Source of the DNA: Pseudomonadota bacterium
GTDB lineage: Bacteria > Myxococcota_A > UBA796 > CAJQPC01
Assembly: GCA_024228935.1 (NCBI GenBank)
Contig: JAAESX010000065.1
Span: 1 to 60,313 of the forward strand
Reading direction: 5' to 3'
DNA: 60,313 nucleotides
The stretch's first letter is position 1. Each line of letters starts with the position of its first letter. The notes beneath the pieces were generated by a model. The model saw only the letters and a program-made list of their open reading frames with translations, had not been told where the DNA came from and did not search any database. Of the stretch, positions 7,975-16,736 are shown piece after piece. The translations under genes and the position numbers were made by a program.

Positions 7975-9452
7975 ATGGCCGAGCACTCGGAAGTCACCGA
8001 GATCGACGAGGAGCTCGAGGAGCTCGAGGAGCTCGAGGCCGAGTTCCGCATCGAGACGCTCGAGGGCCTGACCGAGGTCGACGAGCTGCTGCTGCGCCCC
8101 GGTCCGGATGCCGTCAGCGGGCAGTTCCGCGTCTTCCACAGCCTGAAGGGCATCGCCGGCATGCTCGGCTTCGAAGACGCCGCCGAGCTCTGCCATGCCA
8201 CCGAGACGACGCTCGGACGCGTCCGAGACGGCGAGCTGCCGCTGAGCGACGTCGAGGACGAGGACGAGGACGAGGACGAGGTGTTCCGCGCCGCGACCAC
8301 CCTGCGCGCGATGGTCGACCCGCCACAGGAGGCCGGCACGCCGTCCGCACCCGACACGTTGCGCGTCGATGTCAGCCGCATCGACACGCTGGTCGAGCTC
8401 ATCGGCGAGCTGGTCATCGTCGAGTCGATGGTCGGCACCCAGCCCGACGCGCTGACGCGTCTGTCCAAGCTCACGCGAGAGCTCCAGCGGGGCTGCCATG
8501 GCGCTTCGGATGGTCCCGGTCCGCGGCCTGTTCCGTCGGATGGAGCGACTGGTCCGGAACCTCTCGGTGGAGACCGGCAAGCCCGTGCGCCTAGAGACCC
8601 GCGGCGAACACGTCGAGCTGGACCGAGCGGTGGTCGAGCAGCTCGCTGACCCGCTGCTCCACATGCTCCGCAACGCCGTCGACCACGGCATCGAGGCGGA
8701 CCGCGGCACCAAGCCCGCCGAGGGCCGGCTCACGCTCGAGGCCCAAGCCGAGCCCGCCGCGTCGTGATTCGCGTCCGCGACGACGGGCAGGGAATGGACC
8801 CGGACGCCATCCGCGCCAAGGCCATCGCGCGCGGGGTCGCTGGCGCCCAGGGCATCGACGACCCGCTGCAGCTCATCTTCGCGGCGGGGTTCTCCACCGC
8901 CAGCCAGGTCACGGACCTGTCGGGCCGCGGCGTCGGAATGGATGTCGTGAAGGACCGCGTGGACGACCTGCGCGGACACATCCGCATCGAGTCCATCCCC
9001 GGCAGGGCTCCTGCTTCTCGCTCGCTCTGCCGCTGACGCTCTCCATCGTCGACGGCCTGCTGCTGCGCAGTGGACACGAGCGCTTCGTCCTCCCCTCGCC
9101 CACCGTGCGCGAGACCCTGGCGAGCGCGTCCTGGCCGACCCGGGACATCACCGGACGCGGCCGGTTCATCGACCTGCGCGGCGAGCTCGTCCCGCTGTTG
9201 TCGCTGGGGCCGCTGATGGGCTCTTCCGATGCAGCGCCAGCGCTCGTGGTCGTGATCGACGGCCCCACCGGCTCGGTCGCGCTCGCGGTCGAAGAGGTCC
9301 TCGGCCAGCAGCAGGTGGTGGTGAAGCCCCTGTCCTCGCCGCTGTCGAAGTCGCCCCTGTTCTCGGGCGCCGCCGTGCTGGGCGACGGGCGCGTAGGACT
9401 CATCCTGGACGCTGGCGGACTCGCCACCGCGTCGACCCAGAGGTGCGCGTGA
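7975..9452 (+). pseudogene. cheA: CheA chemotaxis histidine kinase, three frameshifts
   Basis: Four frame segments join into one CheA. P1 contains the phospho-transfer His in FRVFHSLKGIAGM (near residue 54). A short acidic linker (EDEDEDEDEV) stands where P2 would be, so P2 is absent. P3 starts DTLRVDVSRIDTLVELIGEL. P4 has MALRMVPVRGLFRRM, the N box HMLRNAVDHGIE, G1 DDGQGMD and G2 GRGVGMDVV. P5, the CheW-like domain, runs to 9452. The shifts are an extra T near 8494 (GGGCTGCCATGG should read GGGCGCCATGG), a lost base near 8762, and a lost G near 9008 in a G-run. A conceptual repair gives a complete protein. As written it would stop early and lack the kinase core. The stop overlaps the cheW start (GTGA). 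Confidence 0.85.
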
Positions 9453-9882
9453 GCCTGGCCGGTCGCTACCTGACCTTCTCCCTCGGCGCCCAGACCTGGG
9501 CGGTGCGCATCGACGCCGTCCGCGAGATCGTGGCTCCCCAGCCCGTGACGCCGGTACCGAGAGCCCCGACCAGCGTGCTCGGGGCGTTCAACCTGCGGGG
9601 CCGCGTGCTCCCGCTCCTCGACCCCCGTCCGGCCCTGGGCGTGGAGAGCGGAGGCGACACGGAGACCACCGTCTTCGTGGTGCTCGCCCGCGATGTCGAC
9701 GGCGACGAGGTGCGGTTCTCCGTGCACGTGAACGCCGTCGACGAGGTCCTCGATCTGACCGAGGACGCCTGTTCCCCCCGCCGGAGCTCCCCGGCGGTCC
9801 CCTCGACCTCCTCAGTGGGGTCGGACGCGAAGACGACCAGCTGGTCCTGCTGGTCGACCTCGGTCGGCTGCTCGCCGCCTAG
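9449..9882 (+). pseudogene. cheW: CheW coupling protein, one frameshift
   Basis: I chose the GTG at 9449, which overlaps the cheA stop as GTGA like the other joints in this operon; a GTG at 9443 is possible. The product has the two-barrel CheW pattern: RYLTFSLGAQTWAVRID, VREIVAP, GAFNLRGRVLPLLDPRPALG and VDEVLDL. After a run of six C near 9774 the frame is lost. In the shifted frame the sequence continues [14 protein letters not shown] and [16 protein letters not shown] to a TAG at 9880-9882, the expected C-terminus. A one-base loss in the C-run explains it. CheW links receptor and CheA, and its partner receptor is the next gene. Confidence 0.8.
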
Positions 9883-9890
9883 GAGAACCC

Positions 9891-10999
9891 ATGACGATCG
9901 CTCTCTCCATCCTGTCCTGTGCGCTCGCCGCCGTCGCCGCTGCCCTGCTGTGGCGCCAACGCCAAGCCGACGCCGCTCACACCCAGAAGCTCGCCGAGAC
10001 GGTCGCCGAGCTCGAGCGTGTCCGCGCCGAGTTCGACGAGGCCAGCTCGCTCATCGCCCAGATCTCTGTGATGTCCGAGCAGGTCGCGGATGCGGCCGGC
10101 GAGATCAGCGCCGGCAGCCAGGCCATCGCCGAGGGCTCCACCGAGCAGGCCGCGAGCCTCGAGGAGACGGCCGCCTCGCTCGAGGAGATCAGCGGGATGA
10201 CCCGCCAGAACGCCGACTCGACCCAGAAGGCCCGTGACCTGACCGTTCGCACGAAGGAGTCCGCCGAGGGGGGCGAGCGCTCCGCGCAGCTGATGGTCGC
10301 CGCGATGCAGAAGATCGAGGGCTCGGCCGAAAACACCGCTGCGATCCTCAAGGACATCAACCAGATCGCGTTCCAGACGAACCTGCTCGCCTTGAACGCC
10401 GCGGTCGAGGCGGCCCGTGCCGGCGAAGCCGGGCGTGGCTTCGCGGTGGTCGCCGAAGAGGTCCGTGCCCTGGCCCTGCGCAGCAAGGAAGCCGCCGAGA
10501 AGACCGAAGCGCTGATCGGCGAGTCGACCAAGATGGCCCGCGAAGGCGCCCGGCTGTCGCAGAAGGTCGAAGACCAGCTCCACGACATCTCGAGCTCGAC
10601 GGGCGAGGTGGCGTCCATCGTCAGCGAGATCGCAGCCGCCAGCGACGAGCAGGCCCGCGGCATCGAGCAGGTGGCGCGCGCCGTCACGCACATGGACCAC
10701 GTGGTCCAGCAGTCGGCCGCCTCGAGCGAGGAGTCGTCCGCGGCCGCCTCGGACATGGCCAGCCGCGCCGCCCAGATGCGCGAGCTCGTGCACCGCTTCG
10801 AGGGGGCCGAGGACAACATCGTCCAGCTCCCGACGCCGGCCAACGAGCACGTCGCGCTGCTCCCCTCCCCGCTCGCGCGCATCGCGCCGCCACCCAGGCC
10901 AGGGTCCTGGGCGCCAGCCAGATGTACGGCGACCCGCTCGGCGCCGCCGACCTGTTCGGGGACGACGGCGAAGACGACATGGTGTTCGAGTCCTTCTGA
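9891..10999 (+). CDS. Methyl-accepting chemotaxis protein without a sensor domain (C-terminal frameshift)
   Basis: The N-terminus is a single membrane segment (about residues 3-22, [20 protein letters not shown]) followed at once by a long coiled coil. There is no periplasmic, PAS or clear HAMP domain. The signalling hairpin tip [41 protein letters not shown] is canonical, but no run is longer here than its key motif: residues [16 protein letters not shown] mark it. Ala/Glu-rich methylation-type helices flank the tip. Near 10895 a one-base loss moves the C-terminal 36 residues to another frame, which ends DDMVFESF with TGA at 10997-10999; in the original frame translation would run on through cheR to 11225. 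The core receptor is intact. The stop overlaps the cheR start (TGATG). Confidence 0.8.
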
Positions 11000-11802
11000 T
11001 GGCACCCGAGCTGTTCAAGGCCTTCAGCGAGCTGACGTACCGCCACACGGGAATCGTCCTGGCCGATGGCAACGAACACCTGGTCGCCGGACGCATCCGC
11101 GGTCGCGTCCGGGCGCTGGGCCTGGCCGGAGCGCCGGAGTACCTGGCGCTGCTGCGAGCAGGCGGTCCGGAGCTGGACGAGTTCGTCAACGCCATCACGA
11201 CCAACGTCACCGCCTTCTTCCGTGAGCCCGAGCACTTCAAGCTCTTGCACCGGGCGGCTCGCAAGAAGGCGGCCGAGGGGCGCTCGCTGCGGATCTGGTG
11301 CGCGGCCGCGAGCTCGGGGGAGGAGCCCTACAGCATCGCCATCACGCTCCGAGAGGCCTTGGGAGACTCGGCGGACCGCTGCAGCGTCTTCGCCACGGAC
11401 ATCAACAGCGAGGTCATCGAGCACGCCCGCACCGGTCGGTACGAGCAGCGCGTCGTCGCGAACCTCGGCGACGACCTCATGGCGCGGCACTTCGAGCGAG
11501 ACGGGGATCTGGTCGCGGTCGTCCCTGCGACGCGACGCCTCGTCACGTTCTCCACCCTGAACCTCATCGAGCCCGCCTGGCGGCTCCCGGGCGGCTTCGA
11601 CATCGTCTTCTGCCGGAACGTCATGATCTACTTCGACCGCCCAACCCAGGCGGGCATCGTCTCGCGCCTGACCGGGCAGCTGAGGCCGGGTGGACTCCTC
11701 CTCGTCGGGCACAGCGAGAGCCTGGCCGGACTCTGTCCCGGACTGACCACACTGCGGCCCTCGATCTACCAGCGGCCACTGGCTCATCGGAGGGCTTCGT
11801 GA
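10999..11802 (+). CDS. cheR: CheR chemoreceptor methyltransferase
   Basis: The 267-residue product is full length for CheR and its frame is intact. It has the N-terminal helical domain ([11 protein letters not shown]), then [11 protein letters not shown] and the SAM-binding site [29 protein letters not shown] and [14 protein letters not shown] follow, ending with [10 protein letters not shown]. CheR uses SAM to methylate Glu side chains on chemoreceptors during adaptation. It overlaps the MCP stop (TGATG) and the cheD start (GTGA), so translation is coupled. No cheB methylesterase gene is present in the cluster; CheD may partly fill that role. Confidence 0.92.
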   Translation: MAPELFKAFSELTYRHTGIVLADGNEHLVAGRIRGRVRALGLAGAPEYLALLRAGGPELDEFVNAITTNVTAFFREPEHFKLLHRAARKKAAEGRSLRIWCAAASSGEEPYSIAITLREALGDSADRCSVFATDINSEVIEHARTGRYEQRVVANLGDDLMARHFERDGDLVAVVPATRRLVTFSTLNLIEPAWRLPGGFDIVFCRNVMIYFDRPTQAGIVSRLTGQLRPGGLLLVGHSESLAGLCPGLTTLRPSIYQRPLAHRRAS

Positions 11803-12301
11803 GCGCCGCCGTGAGCGCGCTGGAGCTCCGCGTGACGGTCGCCGTCGCGGACCTGGCGATCTCCAACGACCCGAGCGCGATGATCGAGACCATCGGCCTC
11901 GGCAGCTGCGTCGGCATCGCCGTCTGGGACCGTCGCCGCACTACGGCGGGATGCTCCACTACATGCTGGCGCTCTCCAGCACGTCGCCGGCACGCGCCAA
12001 GGAGAAGCCAGCGATGTTCTGCGACACAGGCGTCCCGCTCCTGTTCAAGGGCCTCTACGGGCTCGGCTGCAAGAAGGAGGACCTGGTGGTGCGCGTCGCC
12101 GGCGGATCCAGCCTGAACAGCGACTCCGGCCTGTTCCAGATCGGCAAGCGCAACGTCGCCGTCCTCCAGAAGATGTTCCAGCAGAACGGTAGTCGCGTCG
12201 CGGCGGCGGACGTGGGTGGCCAGCTCTCCAGAACCCTACGCCTGCACCTGGGCGACGGACGGGTCACCGTCACGTCCCCCGGAAGGGAGATCGCCCTGTG
12301 A
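11799..12301 (+). pseudogene. cheD: CheD receptor glutamine deamidase, one frameshift
   Basis: The start is GTG at 11799, overlapping the cheR TGA. The first segment contains the active-site Cys in ETIGLGSCVGIAVWD. After a one-base loss near 11938 (CGCCGCACTAC should probably read CGCCGGCACTAC) the frame continues HYGGMLHYML with the active-site His. KPAMFCDTGVPLLFK and NVAVLQKMF follow, to a TGA at 12299-12301. CheD deamidates receptor Gln residues and can interact with CheC-type phosphatases. The repaired length of about 167 residues is normal. The stop overlaps the next gene as GTGA. Confidence 0.8.
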
Positions 12302-13152
12302 TTGAGCGAGACCGAATCGCCCGTGACCTGAACGACCTGCCGATGATCTCGCAGGCCGTCGTCCGACTGATCCCCATCCTTCGCGACGAGCGTGCCAGCG
12401 CCGGCAAGGTCGCGGCCTGCATCCAGACCGACCCCGGCCTGACCGCGACCGTCCTGCGAATCGCCAACTCGCCCGCCTATGGCACGCGCCAGATCGGCGA
12501 CGTGAAGCGCGCCGCGGCGATGCTCGGCACCCGGACCCTGTTCGAGGTCGTCACCAGCGCCGCGCTGGCCGAGGTCGTGCCCGACGAGATCTCCGGCTAC
12601 GGCCTGGACGCGTCGGAGTTCTGGGTGCACTGCACCGCGGTCGCCGTCCTGGCCGAGAGCCTGGGCCGCACGCTGGGGCACCCCACGCCCGACCTCACCT
12701 ACAGCTGCGCGCTGCTGCACGACATCGGCAAGCTGGTCATCGGCCAGTACCTGTCCGAGAAGATGCCGTCGGTCGTCGAGCACCTGCAGACCAGCGAAGC
12801 CCCGCCCATCGAGTTCGATCGCCAGGTGCTGGGCACCGACCACGCCGAGGTCGGCGCGAGCGTCGCCCTGGCCTGGAACCTGCCCGAGGAGCTCGTCGAG
12901 GGCATCCGCTCGCACCACGATCCCGATCAGGCCGAGCCCGGTCCACTCCAGACGATGGCGGACCTGGTCCACGTCGCCGACGCGATGGCGCACAGCTTCG
13001 GCTACGGCGCCGATGTGGGAGGCCTGCGCCGAGCCGTCAGCCCCGGAGCCGCCGAGCGACTGGAGCTGGAGCCCGGGATCATCGAGCTGGTCGCCGCCAC
13101 CTCGATGTCCGAGAACGCCATCCGAGCCGATGCCATGAAGAGGGCAGCATGA
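12298..13152 (+). CDS. HDOD domain signalling protein
   Basis: The 284-residue product starts at GTG (12298), overlapping the cheD stop. The HDOD pattern is clear: LNDLPMISQAVVRLI, IQTDPGLTATVLRIANSPAYG, VKRAAAMLGTRTLFEVV and WVHCTAVAVLAESLG. Unlike many HDOD proteins it also keeps an HD dyad in LLHDIGKLVIG and a second His pair in GIRSHHDPD, so a phosphohydrolase activity is possible. HDOD proteins are common beside chemosensory and gliding-motility genes. The frame is intact although its neighbours on both sides are frameshifted. Confidence 0.88.
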   Translation: MIERDRIARDLNDLPMISQAVVRLIPILRDERASAGKVAACIQTDPGLTATVLRIANSPAYGTRQIGDVKRAAAMLGTRTLFEVVTSAALAEVVPDEISGYGLDASEFWVHCTAVAVLAESLGRTLGHPTPDLTYSCALLHDIGKLVIGQYLSEKMPSVVEHLQTSEAPPIEFDRQVLGTDHAEVGASVALAWNLPEELVEGIRSHHDPDQAEPGPLQTMADLVHVADAMAHSFGYGADVGGLRRAVSPGAAERLELEPGIIELVAATSMSENAIRADAMKRAA

Positions 13153-13468
13153 TCCTCATCGTCGACCCGACGTCCCGACGTCCCGACGTCGCGTCCGAGA
13201 CCGCCTGAGCGGCCACATCGTCCTCGAGGCCAGCACGCCCGGCGATGCCATCCAGGCCTCCCGCACGGTGGGGCTGGACGCGGTGCTCGTCTGCGGGCGG
13301 ATGGCGTCCGTGACCGACTACCTCGAGATCTCGAGCCCGGCGTTCGTGTACGGCCCGGTCGAGGAGTCGCTGCGGCGCGACCTGAGCGAAGCCGGGGTCG
13401 CAGCGTTCGTCACCGATCCCGTCCGCGCCGTGCAGGACGCGCTCCGAGCCGAGCGCCTAGCCGCCTGA
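13149..13468 (+). pseudogene. Degenerate receiver-domain protein, frame broken by an 8-bp tandem repeat
   Basis: The ATG at 13149 overlaps the HDOD stop (ATGA). The product begins MILIVDPTSRR, like the first strand of a receiver domain, then stops early at 13206-13208. Removing one of three tandem CCGACGTC copies (13167-13190) restores one frame reading MILIVDPTSRRRVRDRLSGH, then VLEASTPGDAI and AVLVCGRM, to AERLAA at 13468. The repaired protein has about 103 residues. The phospho-acceptor Asp expected at the end of the third strand is missing (VLVCGRM). It would therefore be a pseudo-receiver that binds partners without phosphorylation. It ends 12 nt inside the convergent phosphoesterase gene. 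Confidence 0.65.
13167..13190 (+). repeat. 8-bp unit CCGACGTC in three tandem copies
   Basis: Three exact consecutive copies of CCGACGTC lie six codons into the receiver gene. Three copies put the gene out of frame and two put it in frame, because 8 bp equals two codons plus two bases. This is the geometry of a slipped-strand switch. Confidence 0.85.
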
Positions 13469-14332
13469 AGCCCAGGGTCCGCCGGGCTCGGGTGAGAAGC
13501 CCGTCCCGTCGTACGCGAAGCGCTCAATGTCGGTCATACGGCCGTCCTCGACCGTGTAGACGCAGAAGTGGGCGCGACGCCCCTTGTCAGGCAGATCCGC
13601 GTAGCCGCCGGAGCCCGGGTTCAGGATCGGCACCGGCGGCTCGGCCGGCATCTGCGTACGAAACCCGTGGTGCTCGTGGCCGTGCAGGATCGCTCCGATG
13701 CGACCGGCGTGCCGGGCGAGCACCGCCTCGACCTCGGGGGCGTTCTCGATGTTCCGCGTCCAGGGGCCGTAGGGCTCGCCGTCGCGGCCCCGCAGCGGGT
13801 AGTGCAGCAGCACGAAGACGAAGGGCTGGGTGACCTCGGCCAGCATCCGGTCCAGACGCGTGAGCTGATCGGTGTCCGCCGAGCCGCTCGAGAGGATCCA
13901 CGCGGAACGACACACGTCCACGCACACGAAAGCGACGTCGCCGTGCACGTGGAGTCGCGGCCAGTCGCCCTCGCCCGTCCACGACCCGAACCACTTCTCG
14001 ATGCTGCGCTCGAGCTCGGCCTGCCTCACGTAGGTGTCGTGGTTGCCGGGGATCAGCACCGAAGGCTGAGCCGCGAACATCGGCTCGAGAAGCCCGTGGG
14101 CCTCCTCGAACTCGGCGTCCGTCGCCATCGCCGTGAGATCGCCCGTGCACGCGAGCACGTCGGGTTCCTGGGCCAGGACCGCGGTGACCAGCGCCTCCTG
14201 GACCTCGCGGGTGAAGTGGCTCTTCCGACCGGCCAGGAACAGGTTCGCGGCTCCGAGCGCGCGCTTGTTGAAGCACTCGCCGAAGCTCGGGGCCACGAGG
14301 ACGTGAATGTCGGTGACATGGGCGACGCGCAT
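13457..14332 (-). CDS. Calcineurin-like metallophosphoesterase
   Basis: The 291-residue product carries all metal-binding blocks of the family: DIH at residues 8-10, CTGDLTAMA, IPGNHD, LLHYPLRG and HGHEHH. A two-metal centre hydrolysing a phosphodiester or phosphomonoester is therefore expected. Length and motif spacing resemble the CpdA-like (cyclic-nucleotide phosphodiesterase) branch, but the substrate cannot be told from sequence. The N-terminus has no export signal, so it is probably cytoplasmic. It stands alone, convergent with the receiver gene (12-nt overlap) and divergent from the PilZ-like gene. Confidence 0.88.
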   Translation of the reverse strand: MRVAHVTDIHVLVAPSFGECFNKRALGAANLFLAGRKSHFTREVQEALVTAVLAQEPDVLACTGDLTAMATDAEFEEAHGLLEPMFAAQPSVLIPGNHDTYVRQAELERSIEKWFGSWTGEGDWPRLHVHGDVAFVCVDVCRSAWILSSGSADTDQLTRLDRMLAEVTQPFVFVLLHYPLRGRDGEPYGPWTRNIENAPEVEAVLARHAGRIGAILHGHEHHGFRTQMPAEPPVPILNPGSGGYADLPDKGRRAHFCVYTVEDGRMTDIERFAYDGTGFSPEPGGPWASGG

Positions 14333-14359
14333 TCCTCACCATCACGTTAGGAGCGAGGC

Positions 14360-15007
14360 GTGTCCAGCGGCTCCCCCAAGGCGATCCTCGACGAGGCCGC
14401 ACGACAGCGGTGCGGTTGCCAGCTGCGTGTTCGGCGCGGCTCCTGGACCCCGGGCGCCTTCGTCCGCGTCGACAACTCCGGCGTCATCCTGAAGGCCGAG
14501 GGCCTCACGCTCCACGGCGGCGAGGACGTGCACGTCTGGTTCCAGCACGAAGGGCGGACCTGCACGTTCGACGCGAGCGTCCTGAGGACGGGCGTCCCGA
14601 TCCCCGACCGCTCGAGCAACGGCCTGCTGCTGGGGTTCATCGACTCGTTCGTGGACGGCACCGACGAGCGGCCCGAGACCGACGGCGGTCCGGAGCTCGC
14701 GCTGGAGGTCCTTCCGCCCAACGGCCGCGGCATCGACCTGTTCGGCCCTGGCTGCCAGATCATGGTCCTGGGCGTCGACGAGCTGACATTCTCCATCTCG
14801 CGTGACCAGGCGCTGAAGTTCGTCGAGGGCGGACGGATTCGCGTGCGGTTCCGGGGAGTTGGCGAAGACCTCGTCGCAACTGGCCGCGTCCAGGCGCTGT
14901 CGGCGAGCGACGGCCACTACCTGTACGGCGTCCACTTCGAGGCCGTCGAGAACCCCGAGCACCACGTCCAGGTGCTCGAGGTCTTCCGTCAGCGCGTCAC
15001 CCCGTAG
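14360..15007 (+). CDS. PilZ-like domain protein (two related domains)
   Basis: The start is GTG at 14360 with AGGAG upstream. The 215-residue product seems to hold two beta-barrel halves. The first covers about residues 15-100 (CGCQLRVRRG, GVILKAEGL). The second covers about 115-215, ending VRFRGVGEDLVATGRVQA and YGVHFEAVENPEHHVQVLEVF. The second half resembles the C-terminal strands of PilZ domains, which bind cyclic di-GMP and are abundant in motile myxobacteria. The RxxxR motif for c-di-GMP is not obvious, so ligand binding is uncertain. The 3' end overlaps the convergent glycosyltransferase gene by 19 nt. Confidence 0.5.
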   Translation: MSSGSPKAILDEAARQRCGCQLRVRRGSWTPGAFVRVDNSGVILKAEGLTLHGGEDVHVWFQHEGRTCTFDASVLRTGVPIPDRSSNGLLLGFIDSFVDGTDERPETDGGPELALEVLPPNGRGIDLFGPGCQIMVLGVDELTFSISRDQALKFVEGGRIRVRFRGVGEDLVATGRVQALSASDGHYLYGVHFEAVENPEHHVQVLEVFRQRVTP

Positions 15008-15678
15008 ACGCGCTCGAGCCGCTCGGCCGAGACCCCCGCCCGGTACAGCACGGGCAGCAGGTTCCACAGGAGCGCCGTCCGAACCGGGCTGGCCAGGAAG
15101 CGACGCCCGCTGACCCGCACCTCGGTCCGCGCGAGCCCGATGCGGCCAATCCGTGAGAGCCGACGGCTGAGCTCGAGGTCCTCCATCAGCGGTTGGTCCG
15201 GGAAGCCCCCGACCTGCTCGAACGCCTCGCGTCGGACGAACAGCGCCTGATCCCCGTACGGCAGGCGCGTGCGGCGAGAGCGCAGATCGGCGAGGCGCAG
15301 CAATGGCGCCAGCGGGTGCCGACCGGTCTCGTCCACCGTTCGGATGTGGAACGCGCCTGCGACGGTCCGAGGCTGGCTCAGCACGTGCCGGATCCATGGC
15401 ACCACGTCCGGGGGAAGCTGGGTGTCGGCGTGCTGGAACAGCAGGATGTCGCCGCGCGCTGCGGCAGCCCCTGCGTTCTGCTGGGGTCCCCTGCCCCGGC
15501 GTGCATCGATCAAGCGCGCCGAGCCGTGATCGCGCACCCGCTCCGAGGTGCCGTCCGAGGAGCCACCGTCGACGACCAGCACCTCGAGGATCTCGCGGTT
15601 GCTGGCGAGCTCGTCCAGCCGCCGCTCGATGCGGTCCACCTCGTCGAGCGTGGGAAGGATGACCGAGACCGTCTGCAT
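14989..15678 (-). CDS. Family 2 glycosyltransferase, TIGR04283 type
   Basis: The 229-residue product opens VSVILPTLDEVDRIERRL, a GT-A fold start, and continues VLVVDGGSSDGT, RGRGPQQNAGAAAARGDILLFQHADT and LPYGDQALFVRREAFEQVGGFPDQPLMEDLELSRRL with its short anchor motifs PYGDQ and EDLELS. This combination matches the TIGR04283 glycosyltransferases associated with selenium- or arsenic-related gene sets. No radical-SAM or arsenic gene is nearby, so the acceptor is unknown. It is the last gene of the ileS operon, and its ATG overlaps the preceding stop (TGATG). Confidence 0.8.
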   Translation of the reverse strand: MQTVSVILPTLDEVDRIERRLDELASNREILEVLVVDGGSSDGTSERVRDHGSARLIDARRGRGPQQNAGAAAARGDILLFQHADTQLPPDVVPWIRHVLSQPRTVAGAFHIRTVDETGRHPLAPLLRLADLRSRRTRLPYGDQALFVRREAFEQVGGFPDQPLMEDLELSRRLSRIGRIGLARTEVRVSGRRFLASPVRTALLWNLLPVLYRAGVSAERLERVYGVTR

Positions 15679-16736
15679 CAGCTCGGACGGTCCATCACCT
15701 CGCGCCAGATCTCCTCGGTGCGGTCCGAGGCGCGCTGGACGCCCTCGACGAACCAGCGCCAGATCTCGGCGCGCGTCTCCGGGGCCGGCCCGGTCCCGAG
15801 CCGCAGCGGGTGGGGCTCGTGCTCGACGAAGCGCCCGCCCAGGAACCGGAACACCTCGACCAGCGCCTGGCTGGCGTCGTGCTCGCCGCGCGTGGCCCCA
15901 AGAGCACGTCCGAGACCGGTGGCCACGGCATCGGCGGCGGCGTCGGGAGGCGGCAGCATCGAGTGAGGCGGCAGGACGACCACCGAGGACAGGACCTCGC
16001 CGAGAGAGCCGACGAGCGCCAGATCGCGCCCGTCGTCGTCGTCGGCCAGCACACGCAGCGTGGAGAGCCCGTCCTCGACGCGGTCCCGAGCGCGCAGGGT
16101 GAGCCGCGACAGCAGCGGCTCCAAGTCACCGTCCAGCACCGCCCGTCCGCCGCCCCCGCGGGGCAGCGCGTCGGGGACCTCGTACCGATCTCCGGCGAGC
16201 CACTGGTGGACCGGGAGTCCGGTGTCGCCGGTGATGGCTCGACCGGCACGCAGCGTCAGCGCGACGCGGGCGAGCTCGGGGGCGGGCGCGCCGAACAGGA
16301 AGTCGAGGAGCGCGGGCTCCGAGGGCACGCCCAGGGCTCCCATGAAGTCCCGCAGCGAGCGGCCGAGCTGACGCGCCCGAGGACGTCGGTCCCGGCACAA
16401 GCGCACGAACGCCTGCGTCGCCGGATGGACGCCGCCACCGCACGTGTCGACCTCGAACCAGCCGCCGAGTCCGTCGGCAGCGAGGCAGACCAGCAGTGGC
16501 TCGGTGGCCGGTCCGGGGACCACGACCAGCGGACCCTGACCGAGCTCACGGCCGACGCCACAGGACGCGAGCACGGTGGAGTGCAGCACCGCGGGTCCGG
16601 GCACCGGCGTGATGTCCGCGGGGTCGCCCACGATGCTGACCTTGAGCTGGACCAGGCCGAAGCTGCGAGCCCTACTGAGCAGCAGGATCCCAGCGGTGAG
16701 CGCGGCGGGGGAGTCCCCTTCGAGTACGACTTCCAT
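15678..16736 (-). CDS. Conserved hypothetical protein in the ileS operon
   Basis: The ATG at 16736 overlaps the stop of the membrane protein gene (TGATG), and the stop overlaps the glycosyltransferase start in the same way. The product has 352 residues and no signal peptide. The first 100 residues alternate short strands and helices (MEVVLEGDSPAALTAGIL, LKVSIVGDPADITPVPG, GPLVVVPGPATEPLLVCL) and may be a small Rossmann-like unit. The rest is helical and Arg/Ala-rich, with ARQLGRSLRDFMGALG and EIWRWFVEGVQRASDRTEEI. I do not recognise a family. Coupling to ileS suggests constitutive expression. Confidence 0.6.
   Translation of the reverse strand: MEVVLEGDSPAALTAGILLLSRARSFGLVQLKVSIVGDPADITPVPGPAVLHSTVLASCGVGRELGQGPLVVVPGPATEPLLVCLAADGLGGWFEVDTCGGGVHPATQAFVRLCRDRRPRARQLGRSLRDFMGALGVPSEPALLDFLFGAPAPELARVALTLRAGRAITGDTGLPVHQWLAGDRYEVPDALPRGGGGRAVLDGDLEPLLSRLTLRARDRVEDGLSTLRVLADDDDGRDLALVGSLGEVLSSVVVLPPHSMLPPPDAAADAVATGLGRALGATRGEHDASQALVEVFRFLGGRFVEHEPHPLRLGTGPAPETRAEIWRWFVEGVQRASDRTEEIWREVMDRPS

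Noticed and set aside
8480..9020. Programmed ribosomal frameshifting as explanation of the cheA frame breaks
   Set aside because: No slippery heptamer or downstream hairpin is evident, and three separate shifts in different directions in one gene are implausible as programmed events.
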